Shown here: positions 21,947-33,799 of the stretch, one piece after another
How the letters are laid out: every line of letters begins with the position of its first letter
Position numbering within the stretch: position 1 is the stretch's first letter
Assembly: GCA_036674765.1 (NCBI GenBank)
Contig: JARVKI010000135.1
Location: forward strand, 25,414-89,413
Length of the DNA: 64,000 nt
Direction: 5' to 3'
DNA from: Seiridium cupressi
Taxonomy: Eukaryota; Ascomycota; Sordariomycetes; Amphisphaeriales; Sporocadaceae
The notes under the pieces: model-generated
Seen by the model: only the letters and a program-made list of their open reading frames with translations
What the model was told of the DNA's origin: nothing
Databases searched by the model: none
Made by a program: the position numbers and the translations under genes

Positions 21947-22856
21947 CCGAAGTTGGATTTGAGAGAGTCGATGACAGGTAGATGGAATAACTTAGGAATA
22001 TAGTTGCGGGAAACAAGTGCGAAAGTAAGACTAACTTAGCCCTGACTGGCGTGTTCATCATTCGAGGGGGTTCTAGGGGAGGTTGCTCCTGTGACGGCTG
22101 GAACAAGCTCTGCTGGTCTGTTGATTCAATCAAATGAAGTGTTTGTTTCTAACTCCTAAAGCGTGGAACACGACGTTGTGGTTTGGCAATCAACCAATGG
22201 AACAGACACAAGGAGCGGAAAGATGCTGAATTGAAGCTAAAAGATCTGCCGCCTGTCTGATCGCGGAACCCCTCGATGCACGTGACCATGGTAACCACTC
22301 CACACGTACTTTGCAAGAGTGAGAGCGGAAACGATTCACTCGAAGCCACCGTTTTTCGCCTGTCGTCGTAGAAATAGAAATTTGACAGTCTAGGGTCTAC
22401 CGTTAGTTTCGAGACAGTGATCGTCTCGTCATCTACAAGAATCCGCACACACCTGGCACCAAAGCGACAGCCCAGGCTACGTTGTAGGCGTCAGCGTCTT
22501 CCCCAAAGACAACCCCGCTAGGACTAAAAATACAGGGGATAAGTGTTGTAATTACGGCTGGCTCGGACACCCTTTACCATGATTCCCTTTCGATATGTGT
22601 ACTGTATTTAAATGCATCGGTGACAACATGTAATACATTACAATCGTTGGCGAATGGACTGCCGACTACCCCGCTCTATCAGCCCCGGTCAGAGTTGCCC
22701 CGAGACCTCCGTGCTACGGAGACAGATCTAACTATCAATGACCTCAATCCGACACTGATCTGAAAGTTTAAGTACTGTTCTAAGGTCTACACCTCATACA
22801 TACACGATCACTTATAGTCCTCCCTACGACAAGGAAATCAAATTTATACAATTGCC
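21947..22856. other. Divergent intergenic region
   Basis: It lies between the 5' ends of the HET-domain gene (minus) and the alpha/beta hydrolase gene (plus), so both promoters should be here. The open frames at 21846-22133 and 22149-22448 (minus) have no recognisable features. Confidence 0.45.
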
Positions 22857-23940
22857 ATGGATTCGTTCCCGTTCACTGGTCTAGAAGGATACGCTCTAAG
22901 GACCTTCGATTACAAATCCACCCGGGATGGGGGTATCAAAGTCGATGTCGTGTTTCCTGAGCAAACGGATGGCAAACCGACCCCAGTTCTCTTGCACTAC
23001 CACGGTGGCTTCCTGGTAGGCAGGCTCTGAAGCAATCCATGGTCGGTCTCTCTAATTATCTGACTCCTAGCTCGTGGGCGACCGACGCTCCTTTCTCCCT
23101 TACTGGCTTGTTCGAGCATGTGCATCTCGGAAGTGGATTTTCGTCTCCCCAGACTACCGGTTGATACCCGAATCAACAGCCCTCCAATCCGTCGAAGATG
23201 CGGTAGGTGCTTACGAATGGGTGCTGTCGGCTCTTCAGACAGAGCTTGGTCGCGAGATCGGCCCAGTGCTTATGGCTGGATCGAGCGCCGGCGGTTATCT
23301 TGCATTGGCAACCGCTTCTTCTGTCCAGAGGAAGCCCAGTGGCCTGTTGCTGATATATGGCGTGCTTGATGTAACCTTTTCGCGGTACACCACGCCTGGC
23401 ACAAACGTGTTCGGCAGGCCAGTCGTGGATACGAAAGGAACATTAGCAAAATACCCAAAGGCAGCCGATGCAGATGACAGACCCTCGGTTTCTGCTTATC
23501 CGTTGCCTGCTGATCCTACTACGGATGATAGGTTTGGTCTGATAGCGGCAGTCCATATAGATGCTCTCCTCATCGACTATATGACTGGAATCGAGGGCAT
23601 CGGCCAGGCGATAGCTAAAGAAGGTCCTAGGGCGATCCCGAAAAAGCTCAGAGTCCTTTTCCCACTCTCATTCGGCGATCTGGCGAAACTTCCTCCCACG
23701 ATGCTGCTTCATGGGCGGAACGATTCTGCGGTACCGGTGGAATTAAGTCTTATTGCCAAAGAGAAGCTACAAGCAGCGGGCGTAGAAGTCTCATCAGAGC
23801 TGCCAGATAACGCTGAGCATGGGTTCGATGCGATGGCTGGTAATGTAGATGTGGAGACTCCAGAGGGCGAAAGTGTGACAGCGTTCACAAGCTTGAGGAA
23901 CGCCATCAGCTTTCTGAGTCGGTGCTCAACTAAAGCATGA
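22857..23940 (+). CDS. Alpha/beta hydrolase (abhydrolase-3 type esterase/lipase)
   Basis: Two exons (22857-23015 and 23071-23940) with a 55-nt intron (GTAGGC...TCCTAG, branch TCTGACT) give 342 residues. The oxyanion-hole motif HYHGGF ends exon 1. VSPDYRLIPES and the nucleophile elbow AGSSAGG follow, with the acid in HGRNDSAVP and the catalytic His in NAEHGFD, so the full Ser-Asp-His triad is visible. There is no signal peptide, so it is probably cytosolic. The family hydrolyses short-chain or metabolite esters. It is divergently arranged with the HET-domain gene; no functional link is evident. Confidence 0.9.
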
Positions 23941-25711
23941 TTGAGATAGTTGGAGAAAGGAGAAATGGGGAAGACTAAGACCAAAGCCCATCATCCGTCA
24001 TCAATATCAATACAATTTCCGAAAGGATAGGTTGAAGTCAGTCTAGACAAGCAGAAATTTGACAGGTCTTTCCCTGCGTAGTATGGATGAGATGTCCCCT
24101 ACGGGTTTTGCTGCAGCAGTAACTGAGTTAAAGCAGGTGCCGCTTTGCTCGTCTTCCCCGTCGCCCATACCTTTGCTGTGTAAAAGGCAGCTACCATTCC
24201 AACTGCTTCAGAACCTGGTCTTGCACTCTTTACTTCTATCTCACCATGGACCTAGGCTTTTTTTTATTTTCTATTTTTTTATTTTTTTTGTATCGGTCTC
24301 GTTTCGGTTGAGCGAAATGACGCCTCAGATATATCTCGCCCTGGCCGCTCTTGTATGCCCGATCCTAACCGTACGCAGGCAAACAGGATATCTTCACCGC
24401 ATTGAGTCCCGGGTTAACATTACGTTCCGGCTAAGCTCGTTCTCTACTTTCACCGGTGACCAGATTCCAATCGCAACTGACTTTCTCGAAGCCGACATAT
24501 TTGAAGCCCGCGAATTCCGCACCAATGTCGTCGCTGCCGCTATTGAGGGTCAGGTACAGCACGTAGGTCAGGTAATCGAGCAGGAAGAATTAGCTGTTAG
24601 CGAGGGCGAGCGACGAGCTGGGTGTAGACGGCCTGCGGTGACCCACTCCTGGGCGGATGGGATGTCGGAACCATCGATGCTGATAGTCGTAGTCGGTGTG
24701 GTCAGCGCCGTCACCGAGGAGGCCGACGACCTTGGAGGGGATATATTAGGAAACAACTGTCTGAACGATAACGTCATTACTCACCTAATACGTCACTTTG
24801 GTATAACGGCCACAAACACTTCAACTAACCTCCTGGGCGCACTTTAGAGTCCAGCCGTTAGGGCCGTACCGGCTGCTGTACGAGCGTTATCATTGAATAT
24901 TCTACGGGGCTTCTGAACTCTCACTACAAGACTATGCTATTGCTGCTCCAGTAGGCTACGATCGACAAATGAATCCAGCTGAACTTGAAATGGGATGACG
25001 TGCAGGGACACGTGGTGGAGAGACACACACCCAGCCAGCGCGTGCAGAGGGCCAATGGCACTGCAATTTTTTTTTATACCTCCAGCACCTTCACTCTATT
25101 ATAAATTATACTTCGGTCATTAGCCGTGAGCTAGGGCTGCATAAATCCCGTGTTTGACAGGGTGATGCGGCGGTCAGGGACAAGAGCAACCCACTTGTGA
25201 CTTGAAGATCAGAGATCCAGATCGGCAACCCAGTCGACCCGCTCGAGATCGTACGTGAACACATGGCGCATTGTATGGTCGATCCGACTGGGCAGATTCT
25301 CCGGATCTTAGCTACCAGCTACTTGAATTTTGAACCCCATCATGGTCGCCGATGACAGGCACGCCCCCATGTAGCTCCGCGCCGTGCCGTGCCGCCCCAC
25401 TATACTCTCCGCTGAAAGTCTGTTACCAGGTTGCAAAGCCTTCTGATCGACAGCTGGACTTTCGATAGCGCAAATGCATCACAGATGTGACTGGTCAAGC
25501 ATGGCTAGCCGAGAGGATCAAATGTCGTAATTCGAGGGGCTGAATTAGCCTGTGAAACATCCTAGTCGGGTCACATTGCTTCATATCGACCTTTGACCAT
25601 AATCAACGGACAAACATTCTGGGCCGTGCTATTGGATTATGGCAAATGCTCCTAAGCCTCCTAGTGAGGTCTTATCATGTACTAAGAACAACCATCTGTG
25701 AGGTTCAATTC
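23941..25711. other. Intergenic, with one weak 262-codon open frame
   Basis: A plus-strand frame at 24059-24847 spans a T-rich run (24258-24290, translated as a phenylalanine-rich stretch) and an acidic, Val-rich tail, but no domain or family was recognised and codon content looks unremarkable. Treat it as unsupported. Nothing else was seen. Confidence 0.35.
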
Positions 25712-26220
25712 TTAGAACCTAAAGATCTCGTAATCGCCTTTGTATGTCCCATTCCAAACGATCTCGATATCCAAGTGAATCCACACCTCATTCCCGTTCT
25801 TCAGGTACAAGGCCGTCGAGTCTTTCGCACTCTGAAGGTCGACATTCAGTCTCACACCATTTATCAAGTTTCCCGTGATAGGCCCGGCCGCAATTCCAGC
25901 AATAGTTTCTTTCGCACTCATTTCAAATGTATTCAAGTCGAGGGGTCCTTCCATCTGAAGAAGGCTAAATCAGCCAATTTCATCGATATTGATTTGTGAC
26001 ATGCAGAACAAACACTGAATGGGCCGAATCTCCACGAGATATCTTGAGTCGGGCCCTCGCTGTCCGCAATGGTAGTGTCGATGGTAACTTCTTCCTGCTC
26101 AACGGTCCATGTGGTATCATCATCGTTGGGTGCAGTGAGATTGATAAGAGCAGCTTATGAGTATCTTAGCCAAAGTTTGCTTAACTTCGTGATGACTAAA
26201 ATCTTACCAATGCCCGACAT
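25712..26220 (-). CDS. Small intron-containing protein of unknown function
   Basis: Three exons (26208-26220, 26014-26153, 25712-25954) with introns of 54 and 59 nt give 131 residues in consistent phase. The second intron uses GTTTGT...CTTCAG with a GCTGAT branch. The product starts MSGIAALINLTAP and has no signal peptide or membrane helix. It looks like a compact beta-rich domain (TWTVEQEEVTIDT, GPITGNLINGVRLNVDL, GNEVWIHLDIEIVW). I do not recognise the family. The clean splice signals and uninterrupted frame argue for a real gene. The exon 1 assignment (13 nt) is the least certain part. Confidence 0.6.
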
Positions 26221-27056
26221 GGTTGAGGTGGTTGCTTGTGTGGCTATGGGTGTGATGAATAGGTGCAATGATTGAGAGTTGGAGTGTACGGCTGGTCTAG
26301 GTCGCGTTGTTAGATGAACTTGGGAACAGAAATCTCTTTCGTCGGGATCAAGTCGGGATTTTATACTGGCTATGTCCTCCTGTACTGCCTCACTTCCTCA
26401 GGAGGAGGATGAAATTGATCTAAGATGAGCGCTCATACCCACTTTCAAAATCATCCAAGGCCCAAAGTAGCTCGCTGGGTCTGGTCCTAGGCGAGCGGCT
26501 GGTGTACTGATCACAGCCACGTAGATGCCGAGTCAATCCCTCTTTCCATCACTACTGTAGATCCATGCTGATGGGCGCTCTAGTTATGCAACTCGCCATT
26601 TCAGTCGTATATGCGTATGTGGCTCCAGCTGAGACTGCTTTCTTGCTAGTCGTGTCTTAGGTCTCTGGCATGCATAGCATCCACAGCAAGTTTGAGTAAG
26701 GTGGCGGACTAATTAGAATTACATGGCGGGTATTCCAGCGAATTTAGGGCGACCTTCGGCCGTGTGAGATAGCCATGGTAGTACTGGATCAGTGGGCTTA
26801 GCTGAAATACTTGCGCTGCCATTATCAATGGTCACAACCAGTCCCAACAACCAGTTATCTCGATTGCCCCATAGTATAAGAGTGACCGGAATTCTACATA
26901 TGGAACATTTCTGTGCGAAAAGTACGCTGAGGAGCAGTAATGTCCTTCAAACATTGTTCAACACATCGTTTCTTGACCACTAGCGCCAAGAATCTGCTTG
27001 CGACGTCAGTACTTCACGGCTTGAGCAACAGATATCGCAGCATACTGACCGCGCTC
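26221..27056. other. Intergenic stretch
   Basis: Upstream of the 131-residue gene and downstream of the 126-residue gene, both on the minus strand. No further gene recognised. Confidence 0.4.
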
Positions 27057-27490
27057 CTAGCGCTTCTTCTCGCCGGGATATAGTAAATGAAAGCTTTTCT
27101 CTAGCACTTTGTTGAAGAACATGTGGTTCTTGGTATCATCACTCAAACCACGACGCGCTAGTTCCTTTTGTGTCCATTCGGAGCTCTTTTGAAAGCGGAA
27201 GTTAAGGACTCGCTGGAAGAGATTCTTTAAGCTATCAGGCAATAAAATGGATTGCTCATGGATTTTTCTTGTGAAGTAACGGATTTCGGTCTTCGTGAGT
27301 CGATCTGATTGGACGTTTCGAACGCCTTTACCCAATGCCAGATCTGCCAGCGTCTGTAGGATTTTATAGGTGTCATCACGAATGATGTTATATTCGGCTG
27401 CGTCTTCCGGCGACTGGTAATAAATATTTCTATCAAACTTTAGTTATCTTACTTTGGACTATGATAATATTACGTAACTTACTCTGTCAT
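27057..27490 (-). CDS. Small helical protein of unknown function
   Basis: Exon 1 is 27483-27490 (eight bases, starting MTE) and exon 2 is 27057-27429, joined over a 53-nt intron with GTAAGT, a GATAACTAAAG-like branch and TGATAG. The 126-residue product is charged and helix-rich (YYQSPEDAAEYNIIRDDTY, ILQTLADLALGKGVRNV, KNHMFFNKVLEKSF) and ends in KKR. There is no signal peptide. It is not recognised with certainty; the tail resembles parts of large fungal proteins of unknown function, so it could be a detached C-terminal piece. The GTAAGT donor and in-phase join support the gene model. Confidence 0.5.
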
Positions 27491-29553
27491 GTTGGAATGA
27501 TGTCAGCGAGTATAGGTGAGTAATAGATGACCTTCTAGGGCAACTTTCAGTGGAGGCTTGGAAGGGTGTTGTAAACGATTCGACGGAGTGTCTTTATCGC
27601 ATGGTTAGATTCAAATGTCCGATGAGGTTGGTTTCACATATTTTAGGCGCCTTGGCGTGGTAGACTGATTTGTTGAACTAGTCAGCAACTGGTGTTCAGG
27701 GTAACCTAACTTATCGTCGTGGGAACAAGTGGCGATGCGAAATGGGTCAAAAGTAGTAACAACAAGCTTGACTCTACCTCATATCTTTGCTTTTCCTGAA
27801 CGGCTGCAATAGGTCTGTGGACTATGAGTACTCGAGCGTCACAGGTGAACATTAAGCGCTTGGACCAACCTATCACTGAAAGATAACGTGGGGGTGGATA
27901 TCAAAGGTTGGGGTATTGAATTCTCGCGCTGTCGGAAGCGCTACCTGTTCGAGAACTTGGACGGGTGGAGTTTTGTATGTTTAAAGACCGGATTATGAGA
28001 TGGATGGATCGGGCGTAATGTCGCCGTGCCGACCTAGAAACTGTATGGTTGATAGTAGATGGGAGAGGTAGTGTTTGGAGGAAGATTGAGGGGCATAGAG
28101 AGAGTTGCGGATGAGGGACCTTAATTTATATGTCAAGCTCCATTGCAAATGCTGCAGCAAACTGAATTGTTAGCATTGCATTGCGGCTTTTGATTGTCCG
28201 TAACGACTGTTTCCAACCACCCATTGCCATGACCCTACGCTAGCAAAACAGCCATAACATCTGTGAAGACGATGAGCACTGAATGGTAATTAATGAGTGA
28301 TTCAATGGATGTGAGGGTTCTGGTAGAATAACATTAGGATCAACGGAGGTTCGTGTCGTAGATACTATAGGTATCACGTTGATTTGTGCCAGATCTTGCC
28401 GAAATAGATCATCCAGGAAATTTGGTGTTATTGGTAAAAACAAGCCTAGTAGCCGGCATGGCATACGTACTCACCGTCAGTGATGCAAGATTGGCTAAGA
28501 CCGGCGATGGACTGCCCATGCTCGCAAGAAGTGTAGACGGAACTTAAGCCCAATGGCAATTTCGGTGGTTAATATCGGCATGGTATAATATAGAGTCTTT
28601 GGCACTCCAAAACAGATGAGTGGAACTCCTGGCTCGTAGTATGCAAGTGAAACCATCAGACTCTTCTCTGCACTATTTAAATTATTGGATCAATACTTTG
28701 AGGTTTATATACCACTGGAACTGGTCATACGAAGCTTCCTACTCTACAGGAGAGACCTAGACGAGCGACCTGGACTATCTTCGCGATGAAGACTGCCCTT
28801 GTTCGCAATGAATATTGTTAGCCTCCCTGTGTATCGAGTGTCGTTCGTACTCCATCAGCATATGGTTATGACATCCGTCCCTAAGGTAGCGCCCAAAGTA
28901 GCCTCCCCCATGGTCCCCATCGACTGTGTAGGGCTAAGCTTACGCGACACGGCCGCGCTCAAGTTAGCTGCTCTAAGGGATCAACAACATCGTTAAGAAT
29001 ACGACGAGAGGCAAACAAAGAACCGTTAGTCAATATATCGGTAGGAATTGATACATGTAGTTGCAAATGTCGTCATAAAGTTTAGAGTTCGAGAAAATAA
29101 GGAAGTGTCTGCGGGTAAAATTGAAAAGCTGGTAAAAAGAAGGATGCTTGGAATGGAGAAGAGATAATTTCAGGTAAATTTGGTGAATATATCAATTAAG
29201 TAATTCCTTCTAACGTTATAGTTTTGCATTCCAGGGGCATTGTCAATTATAGTTGAGCCAACTGTATACGTCTCTTACACGGGAGAACGAGCATGAAGTC
29301 GACCGGCCGTCGACCGGCAGCCGATCTCCTGCCCCACATTGGATCCTGGAGCTTCCCCAGATCTGTGGCAGCCAGAGCTAAAGCTAGAGCTTTCAGGATA
29401 AAAACTATACATTGTATGTACCAACCGCCTCCTGCAGTGCGACAGTCATTGTCCGAAGTGCGCATTTTGTAATGCACGTCTAGTGCCTCCTCTGAGATCC
29501 TTCGAAGCCTGACTCTCTATTGCTGAGCAACTCGGATCACCGACGCCCCCACG
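27491..29553. other. Intergenic 2 kb stretch
   Basis: A possible short minus-strand first exon at about 28475-28519 (MGSPSPVLANLASL followed by GTGAGT) leads into an open frame down to 28240, but no family or acceptor choice is convincing. The promoter of the NIP30-like gene should lie near 29300-29550. Otherwise nothing recognised. Confidence 0.35.
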
Positions 29554-30297
29554 ATGTCCTCTCGTTTCGTCTCCGGCGGCACGATCGCTGGCGACAACGC
29601 CAATACTCAAGCCACACCCTCGTCCACCTCGCAATCGCCGCCCGCAGCCTCCACAGCGCAATCGAGCGCGTGGGAGAAAGCCGAAGCACAGCTCAAGGCA
29701 GACCGCCAAGCTCGCGAAGCCGCACGGAAAGCAGCCGTGGAGTCTGGCTCCGGCCAATCGCTCTACGACGTCCTTCAAGCCAACAAAGCCGCCAAACAGG
29801 CAGCCTTCGAGGAGGCTGCCAAGCTGCGCAATCAGTTCCGGGCGCTGGATGACGATGAGGTCGACTTTCTGGAGGGCATGGTAGCGGATGAGAGGAGGCA
29901 GGCTGAGGAGCAGAGACGGGCTGAGGAGGAATGGCTGAAAGAGTTCAGGGATGCGCAGAAACGAAAAGGCTCTGAGACGGCTGAAGAGGACGAAGTCAAG
30001 ATCGCAGACAACCAAGTCATTGATGAGTGGAGTACAGGAGCCGCGAGGAAGAGAAAGAGAGAGAAGGAACCAGTAATCAAAGGGATCAAGAGACGGGTCA
30101 GTGAACCTACCAAGGACCCTTCCGAGACGAATGGGACAGCGAAGAACGACACAGTGCCAGCAGCTTCTGGTCAAAATCCAGCCGCCGAAGGTGCGAGTTC
30201 GACGACCAAGACCGATTCAGCACCATCGGCAAGTACAGCCAAGCCCAAGATGAGCCTAGTCAACTACGGCTCTGAAGAGGATGATGACGACGATTGA
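29554..30297 (+). CDS. NIP30/FAM192A (PSME3-interacting) family protein
   Basis: A single exon of 247 residues. The N-terminal motif SSRFVSGGTI, the region with AREAARKAAVESGSGQSLYDVL and NKAAKQAAFEEAAKLRNQFRALDDDEVDFL match the conserved N-terminal domain of FAM192A/NIP30. A charged coiled-coil (EERRQAEEQRRAEEEWL-like) and a Lys/Arg-rich nuclear localisation stretch (ARKRKREKE) follow, then a Ser/Thr/Ala-rich linker and an acidic tail ending in DDDDD. The family binds the nuclear proteasome activator PA28-gamma in animals; in fungi its role is unstudied as far as I know. It is convergent with the TIM54 gene 565 bp downstream. The start (ATG at 29554) matches the family start. Confidence 0.88.
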   Translation: MSSRFVSGGTIAGDNANTQATPSSTSQSPPAASTAQSSAWEKAEAQLKADRQAREAARKAAVESGSGQSLYDVLQANKAAKQAAFEEAAKLRNQFRALDDDEVDFLEGMVADERRQAEEQRRAEEEWLKEFRDAQKRKGSETAEEDEVKIADNQVIDEWSTGAARKRKREKEPVIKGIKRRVSEPTKDPSETNGTAKNDTVPAASGQNPAAEGASSTTKTDSAPSASTAKPKMSLVNYGSEEDDDDD

Positions 30298-30861
30298 AAG
30301 ATATCGCGGCCAATCAGAAATCATACCAACTTTCCAAGAGCGCTTCAAGATGACATGTACCCCATGCTGCGGGAAGGGCTTGCTGGTTGAGCTGCGGCCC
30401 TTTGTGGACCTTAACTAACCACCTTGCGCAACTGTCACTTTGTTAGCGACAAGGTCTTCGCTAAGTCGGGCGATGCCCGACTTGTGGCAGCATGTGTACG
30501 CCGCGACAGGATGAGTGCATAGTGGACAGTGGCCTGATTTGACAGTCCTAGATGATCCCCAGTAAGTGGTCTTCAACGGGAACGTGGACGCTAGAAGGTG
30601 CTTTCCAATCACGAAGGTATGAGCTGGGATGTTTTGATGAGGAGTAGTGATTGATTGTACAAGTGTGGCAATACTGATGCCGTAAGAGGCGGGAATTATG
30701 CCATGTCTATCTACAGTCAACCATGCCCAACAGGCTCGTCTATAATCCAAAGCTCAGATGCACACCCTGAGCGCCCCTTGCAAATGCATGAGATGGTATC
30801 TCGATATCGTACATTATTCCAACATTTGGCCAAGTGACCATATCGTGCTTGCGATTCTCGC
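30298..30861. other. Convergent 3' region
   Basis: It separates the stop codons of the NIP30-like gene (plus) and TIM54 (minus), so both 3' UTRs are expected. A minus-strand open frame at 30415-30750 has no recognisable features. Confidence 0.45.
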
Positions 30862-32187
30862 TCACTCATCTGCCCAGTAGTAAGGCTTGGGCTGGCTGGG
30901 TGAAACAGCCCATCGCCAGAAACTCCGCAGGCTGCCCTTGATCCAGCCCTCGACATCTTCCTCTGGAACCACAATACTCCTTGCACGGGACTCATCTTCA
31001 GGCAGTAACTCGAAGCGACGCATGCGCAGTGACAGTCTAGGATCCACGACAATGGGGCTGGTCCAGATCTTTTCCGGGGCAGGCGTCGGTGCGCTTTCCG
31101 CGCCCTCCTTCGGCTTCTCCTCCTTCCACACGGCCTTTGGCCAATCGCGCTCCTCGTGTTCCAGGGCGGTCTTTATCTCCGGTTCTTCGCCGACAGTGTC
31201 TTCGCGATACTCTCTAGCATGCGCCAGACAGACAGCTGCAACTTCTCGTCCCACCTCATCCGCGAGTTGACGACGGTTCAGAAACCGACCTAGGCGGATA
31301 AATGTGTTGGTAAATCCAAGAAGATGAGGGAACTGGAGAGGCGTAGAAGGTGAAAACTCCGACGGTATTTGCATGGGCAAGGACGAGGTCGGGTAATCGT
31401 TGGTGGTGTTGTATGGCAAGGGTTGAGGCGGTCGCTCGGGTTTCTTCCCCTCCTCTTCCTTCTTCTTTTCGTCTCCTGCGCCCTCGCCTGGCTGATCGGG
31501 TTGCTCGATTTTGGCGACCTCTGGAACTGGAGGTGGTGCCAATGGGCCCAACCAGCCTTCGTGCAGACCTCGAATGTACTCCTTCCATGCGTGCCGGCCG
31601 ATGACGAGGTCGCCATTAATACCTGGGTATTCCGGTGTCGCATTCCTCTCCCTGATACCTCGCACTATCTCTTCGCCAGTCGGCTCGCTCTCCTCCATCG
31701 GGACTCCTTCTTGGATACGCCTTGTCCGTCGTATCTTCTCGGCAACCGCTGCGCGTACATCACCCTCTTTCCGGCCCTGGATGAACTCCCAGTCCAGGCC
31801 CGACGCGGCGAGAATCGGCTTCACGTACTCGGTGAAATGGTCTTGGGCGGGTCTCAATCCATCAGTCGGCGGGCTCTCGAGGACTATCGTTAATTTTCTC
31901 GGAAGCTGAGTCGGGTTGTGAATGTGCTCCTTCCCCAGATGCGAGACAGCCTTGCTCCACCTCGCAGTCGCCCGCTTCTTTTCCCTCTTGTCGTATATGA
32001 TGGCGCCGGAAAAAGTGGCCGTGACGGCCCAGAAGATCAGCCAGTTGCGTCCCGGCAGTTTCTTAGGCAGGTTCGGCAGTCCCATCATTCGCCAGACGGG
32101 ATTGGGCGCGGCAGCTTTGTAATTTGCCGCTGCTGAAGGGGCCGCTGGAGCAGCAATGGGCGGGGCCGCGGGTTTTGGGTCAGCCAT
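30862..32187 (-). CDS. TIM54: Mitochondrial inner-membrane import subunit Tim54
   Basis: A single exon of 441 residues from the Met at 32187 (MADPKPAAPP); an in-frame Met 33 codons upstream gives an unlikely extension. After an Ala/Pro-rich start come NPVWRMMGLPNLPKKLPGRNW, one transmembrane helix (WLIFWAVTATFSGAIIY) and KREKKRA, then RKLTIVLESPP and the conserved domain, a Pro/Glu/Lys-rich insert, LPMQIPSEFSPSTPLQFPH, LGFTNTFIRLGRFLNRR and RSFWRWAV near the end. This is the Tim54 pattern. Tim54 is a component of the TIM22 complex that inserts carrier proteins into the mitochondrial inner membrane and faces the intermembrane space. It is a conserved housekeeping gene with no lesion. Confidence 0.93.
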   Translation of the reverse strand: MADPKPAAPPIAAPAAPSAAANYKAAAPNPVWRMMGLPNLPKKLPGRNWLIFWAVTATFSGAIIYDKREKKRATARWSKAVSHLGKEHIHNPTQLPRKLTIVLESPPTDGLRPAQDHFTEYVKPILAASGLDWEFIQGRKEGDVRAAVAEKIRRTRRIQEGVPMEESEPTGEEIVRGIRERNATPEYPGINGDLVIGRHAWKEYIRGLHEGWLGPLAPPPVPEVAKIEQPDQPGEGAGDEKKKEEEGKKPERPPQPLPYNTTNDYPTSSLPMQIPSEFSPSTPLQFPHLLGFTNTFIRLGRFLNRRQLADEVGREVAAVCLAHAREYREDTVGEEPEIKTALEHEERDWPKAVWKEEKPKEGAESAPTPAPEKIWTSPIVVDPRLSLRMRRFELLPEDESRARSIVVPEEDVEGWIKGSLRSFWRWAVSPSQPKPYYWADE

Positions 32188-32925
32188 GATGCCTGCCGGA
32201 TTGGAATGTTGAGGCCAAAGTGTTTTGTGACGATCGCGTCGCGACAGTGGTCCTACATGGTTCGGAACGAAATCTTGCACTACCAAAAATTTGGGTCGGA
32301 TTCGTTATCGCAGCTCTTATCGGTTCTCACCCAATCTCCACTCTTTCATCAGGGGTGTTTTGAGGACGGACCGCTGCAGCTGCTCGCTTGCTTACGGAAG
32401 TGACGGAGGCATTCCTACATTGCATGATTAGCTTGATGTCTTTCCACCGGCAAATGTATAACAAGTCTTTTGGATGCTATGCAATCATGCAATCACCCCT
32501 TGCTTTGATGGGTGCATGATCCTCTCTGCACGGCTCGATCCAGTTCTGCCCAATCAAGCACCATCCCCTCACCTCCAACAGGTCTTGTTTGCTGGAAAGT
32601 CTCCCCGTCATGCCAGTCAGCTCCATGAGGTTGGGCTCGACGATCCCTTCGGCAGTTACCCGAGACGCCTCGTCCTTCAGCTCCTATTTTGCACAACATT
32701 GAATCACTTTCAGCACCTATGATTGGTGAACCACTACAGCCCCGTGTTCTCAAGATGTCAAGGGCATGCTGGTTCTTGCTTATGGCTGTTTGGTGTTAGT
32801 CACACTCGACCCCGCCTGTTAATATAAATACATCTCCTCGGTTATGAATCCAGTGACTCAATTCTCACGGTACTCATGTTCTTCATGCTTGCTCTTTCCG
32901 CCGCGTATTCCGATTCAATACAACG
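32188..32925. other. Divergent promoter region of TIM54 and the cupredoxin-like gene
   Basis: A 738-bp gap between two 5' ends. A TATA box for the right-hand gene lies at 32823-32830. No other gene was seen. Confidence 0.5.
32823..32830 (+). promoter_or_regulatory. TATA box (TATAAATA)
   Basis: TATAAATA lies 96 bp before the ATG of the cupredoxin-like gene, a typical spacing for a fungal TATA-type promoter with a 60-70 nt leader. Confidence 0.55.
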
Positions 32926-33616
32926 ATGAACCCACTAGTCAGACTCCTTATTCTTACAGCTGGCTTAGCCTCAGCCACTGTCCACAAAATCAATGCTGGT
33001 CCTGGCCTGAAGTTCAGCCCAGAGAATATTACCGCGGTTAAAGATGACGTCCTCGAGTTTCACTTCTATGCTCAAAACCATAGTGTCGCCCTAGGCGATT
33101 ACGACGATGCCTGCCAATTCCCTAAATCTGGTGGCTTCTTCTCCGGTTACAACCCCGCGAGCGGGAGTACAGAAGGTGTAAGCAGGACAAAAGCCCCTGT
33201 TTGAATGATTGTATGCTGATACAAAGCACTAGAGCCAGGTATTCCGCGTCACTGTGAACGACACCGATCCCATATGGTATTATTGTACACAAGCCAGCCA
33301 CTGCAAGTCGGGCATGGTTGGAGTCGTCAATCAACCTACTGATGCGAATGACGGATCCCTCGAAGGCTACAAGAAGAAAGCTGCAGATTTCACTGGCAAG
33401 GCTGAGGATGCAGCTTCGGCATTTGGTGGCGAAGTGGCTGCTGCTAGCTCCAATGTGACCGGCACCACGACAAGTCCAACTTCTACCTCGACCCTAACAC
33501 CCACGGTCAGCTCTGGTAATTCGTCATCATCATCGAGCAATGCTGCAGCGACCCAGAATGCTGTGCTCGGTGTTATGCTCTGTGCCATGGGTGTAGTGGC
33601 ATGTGGTCTGATATAA
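32926..33616 (+). CDS. Cupredoxin-domain, Ser/Thr-rich, probably GPI-anchored surface protein
   Basis: Exons 32926-33177 and 33233-33616 with a 55-nt intron (GTAAGC...CACTAG, phase 0) give 211 residues. A signal peptide (MNPLVRLLILTAGLASAT) is followed by a cupredoxin fold (HKINAGPGLKFSPENITAVKDDVLEFHF, described here by its parts GLKFSPENITA and DVLEFHF). NHSVALGDYDDACQF and WYYCTQASHCKSGMVGVVN carry the His, Cys, His and Met that form a type-1 copper site. The last 80 residues are Ser/Thr-rich and end in a hydrophobic stretch (AVLGVMLCAMGVVACGLI) typical of a GPI-attachment signal. Such proteins occur on fungal walls, possibly in copper binding or development. Convergent with the GH3 gene. 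Confidence 0.9.
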
Positions 33617-33799
33617 ACCTTGTTGAAGACCACCATCCGATGGCGAAAGAGCCAGATATCATGTTCAGAATAAGTGAAGCAAACACGGTACTTCACCGGT
33701 CGGAATACCTATATTGTTCGCTATGGTCCATGGCATTGAAGAAGACTCAATGCGTTGGAAAATGTTATCATGTTCAACATTATTGCTCGAGAAACTATA

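Noticed and set aside
21846..22133. 95-codon open frame upstream of the HET gene
   Set aside because: Overlaps the probable leader of the HET gene and has no recognisable features.
24059..24847. 262-codon open frame on the plus strand
   Set aside because: Runs through a T-rich low-complexity stretch with no recognisable domain; a weak minus-strand alternative is equally unconvincing.
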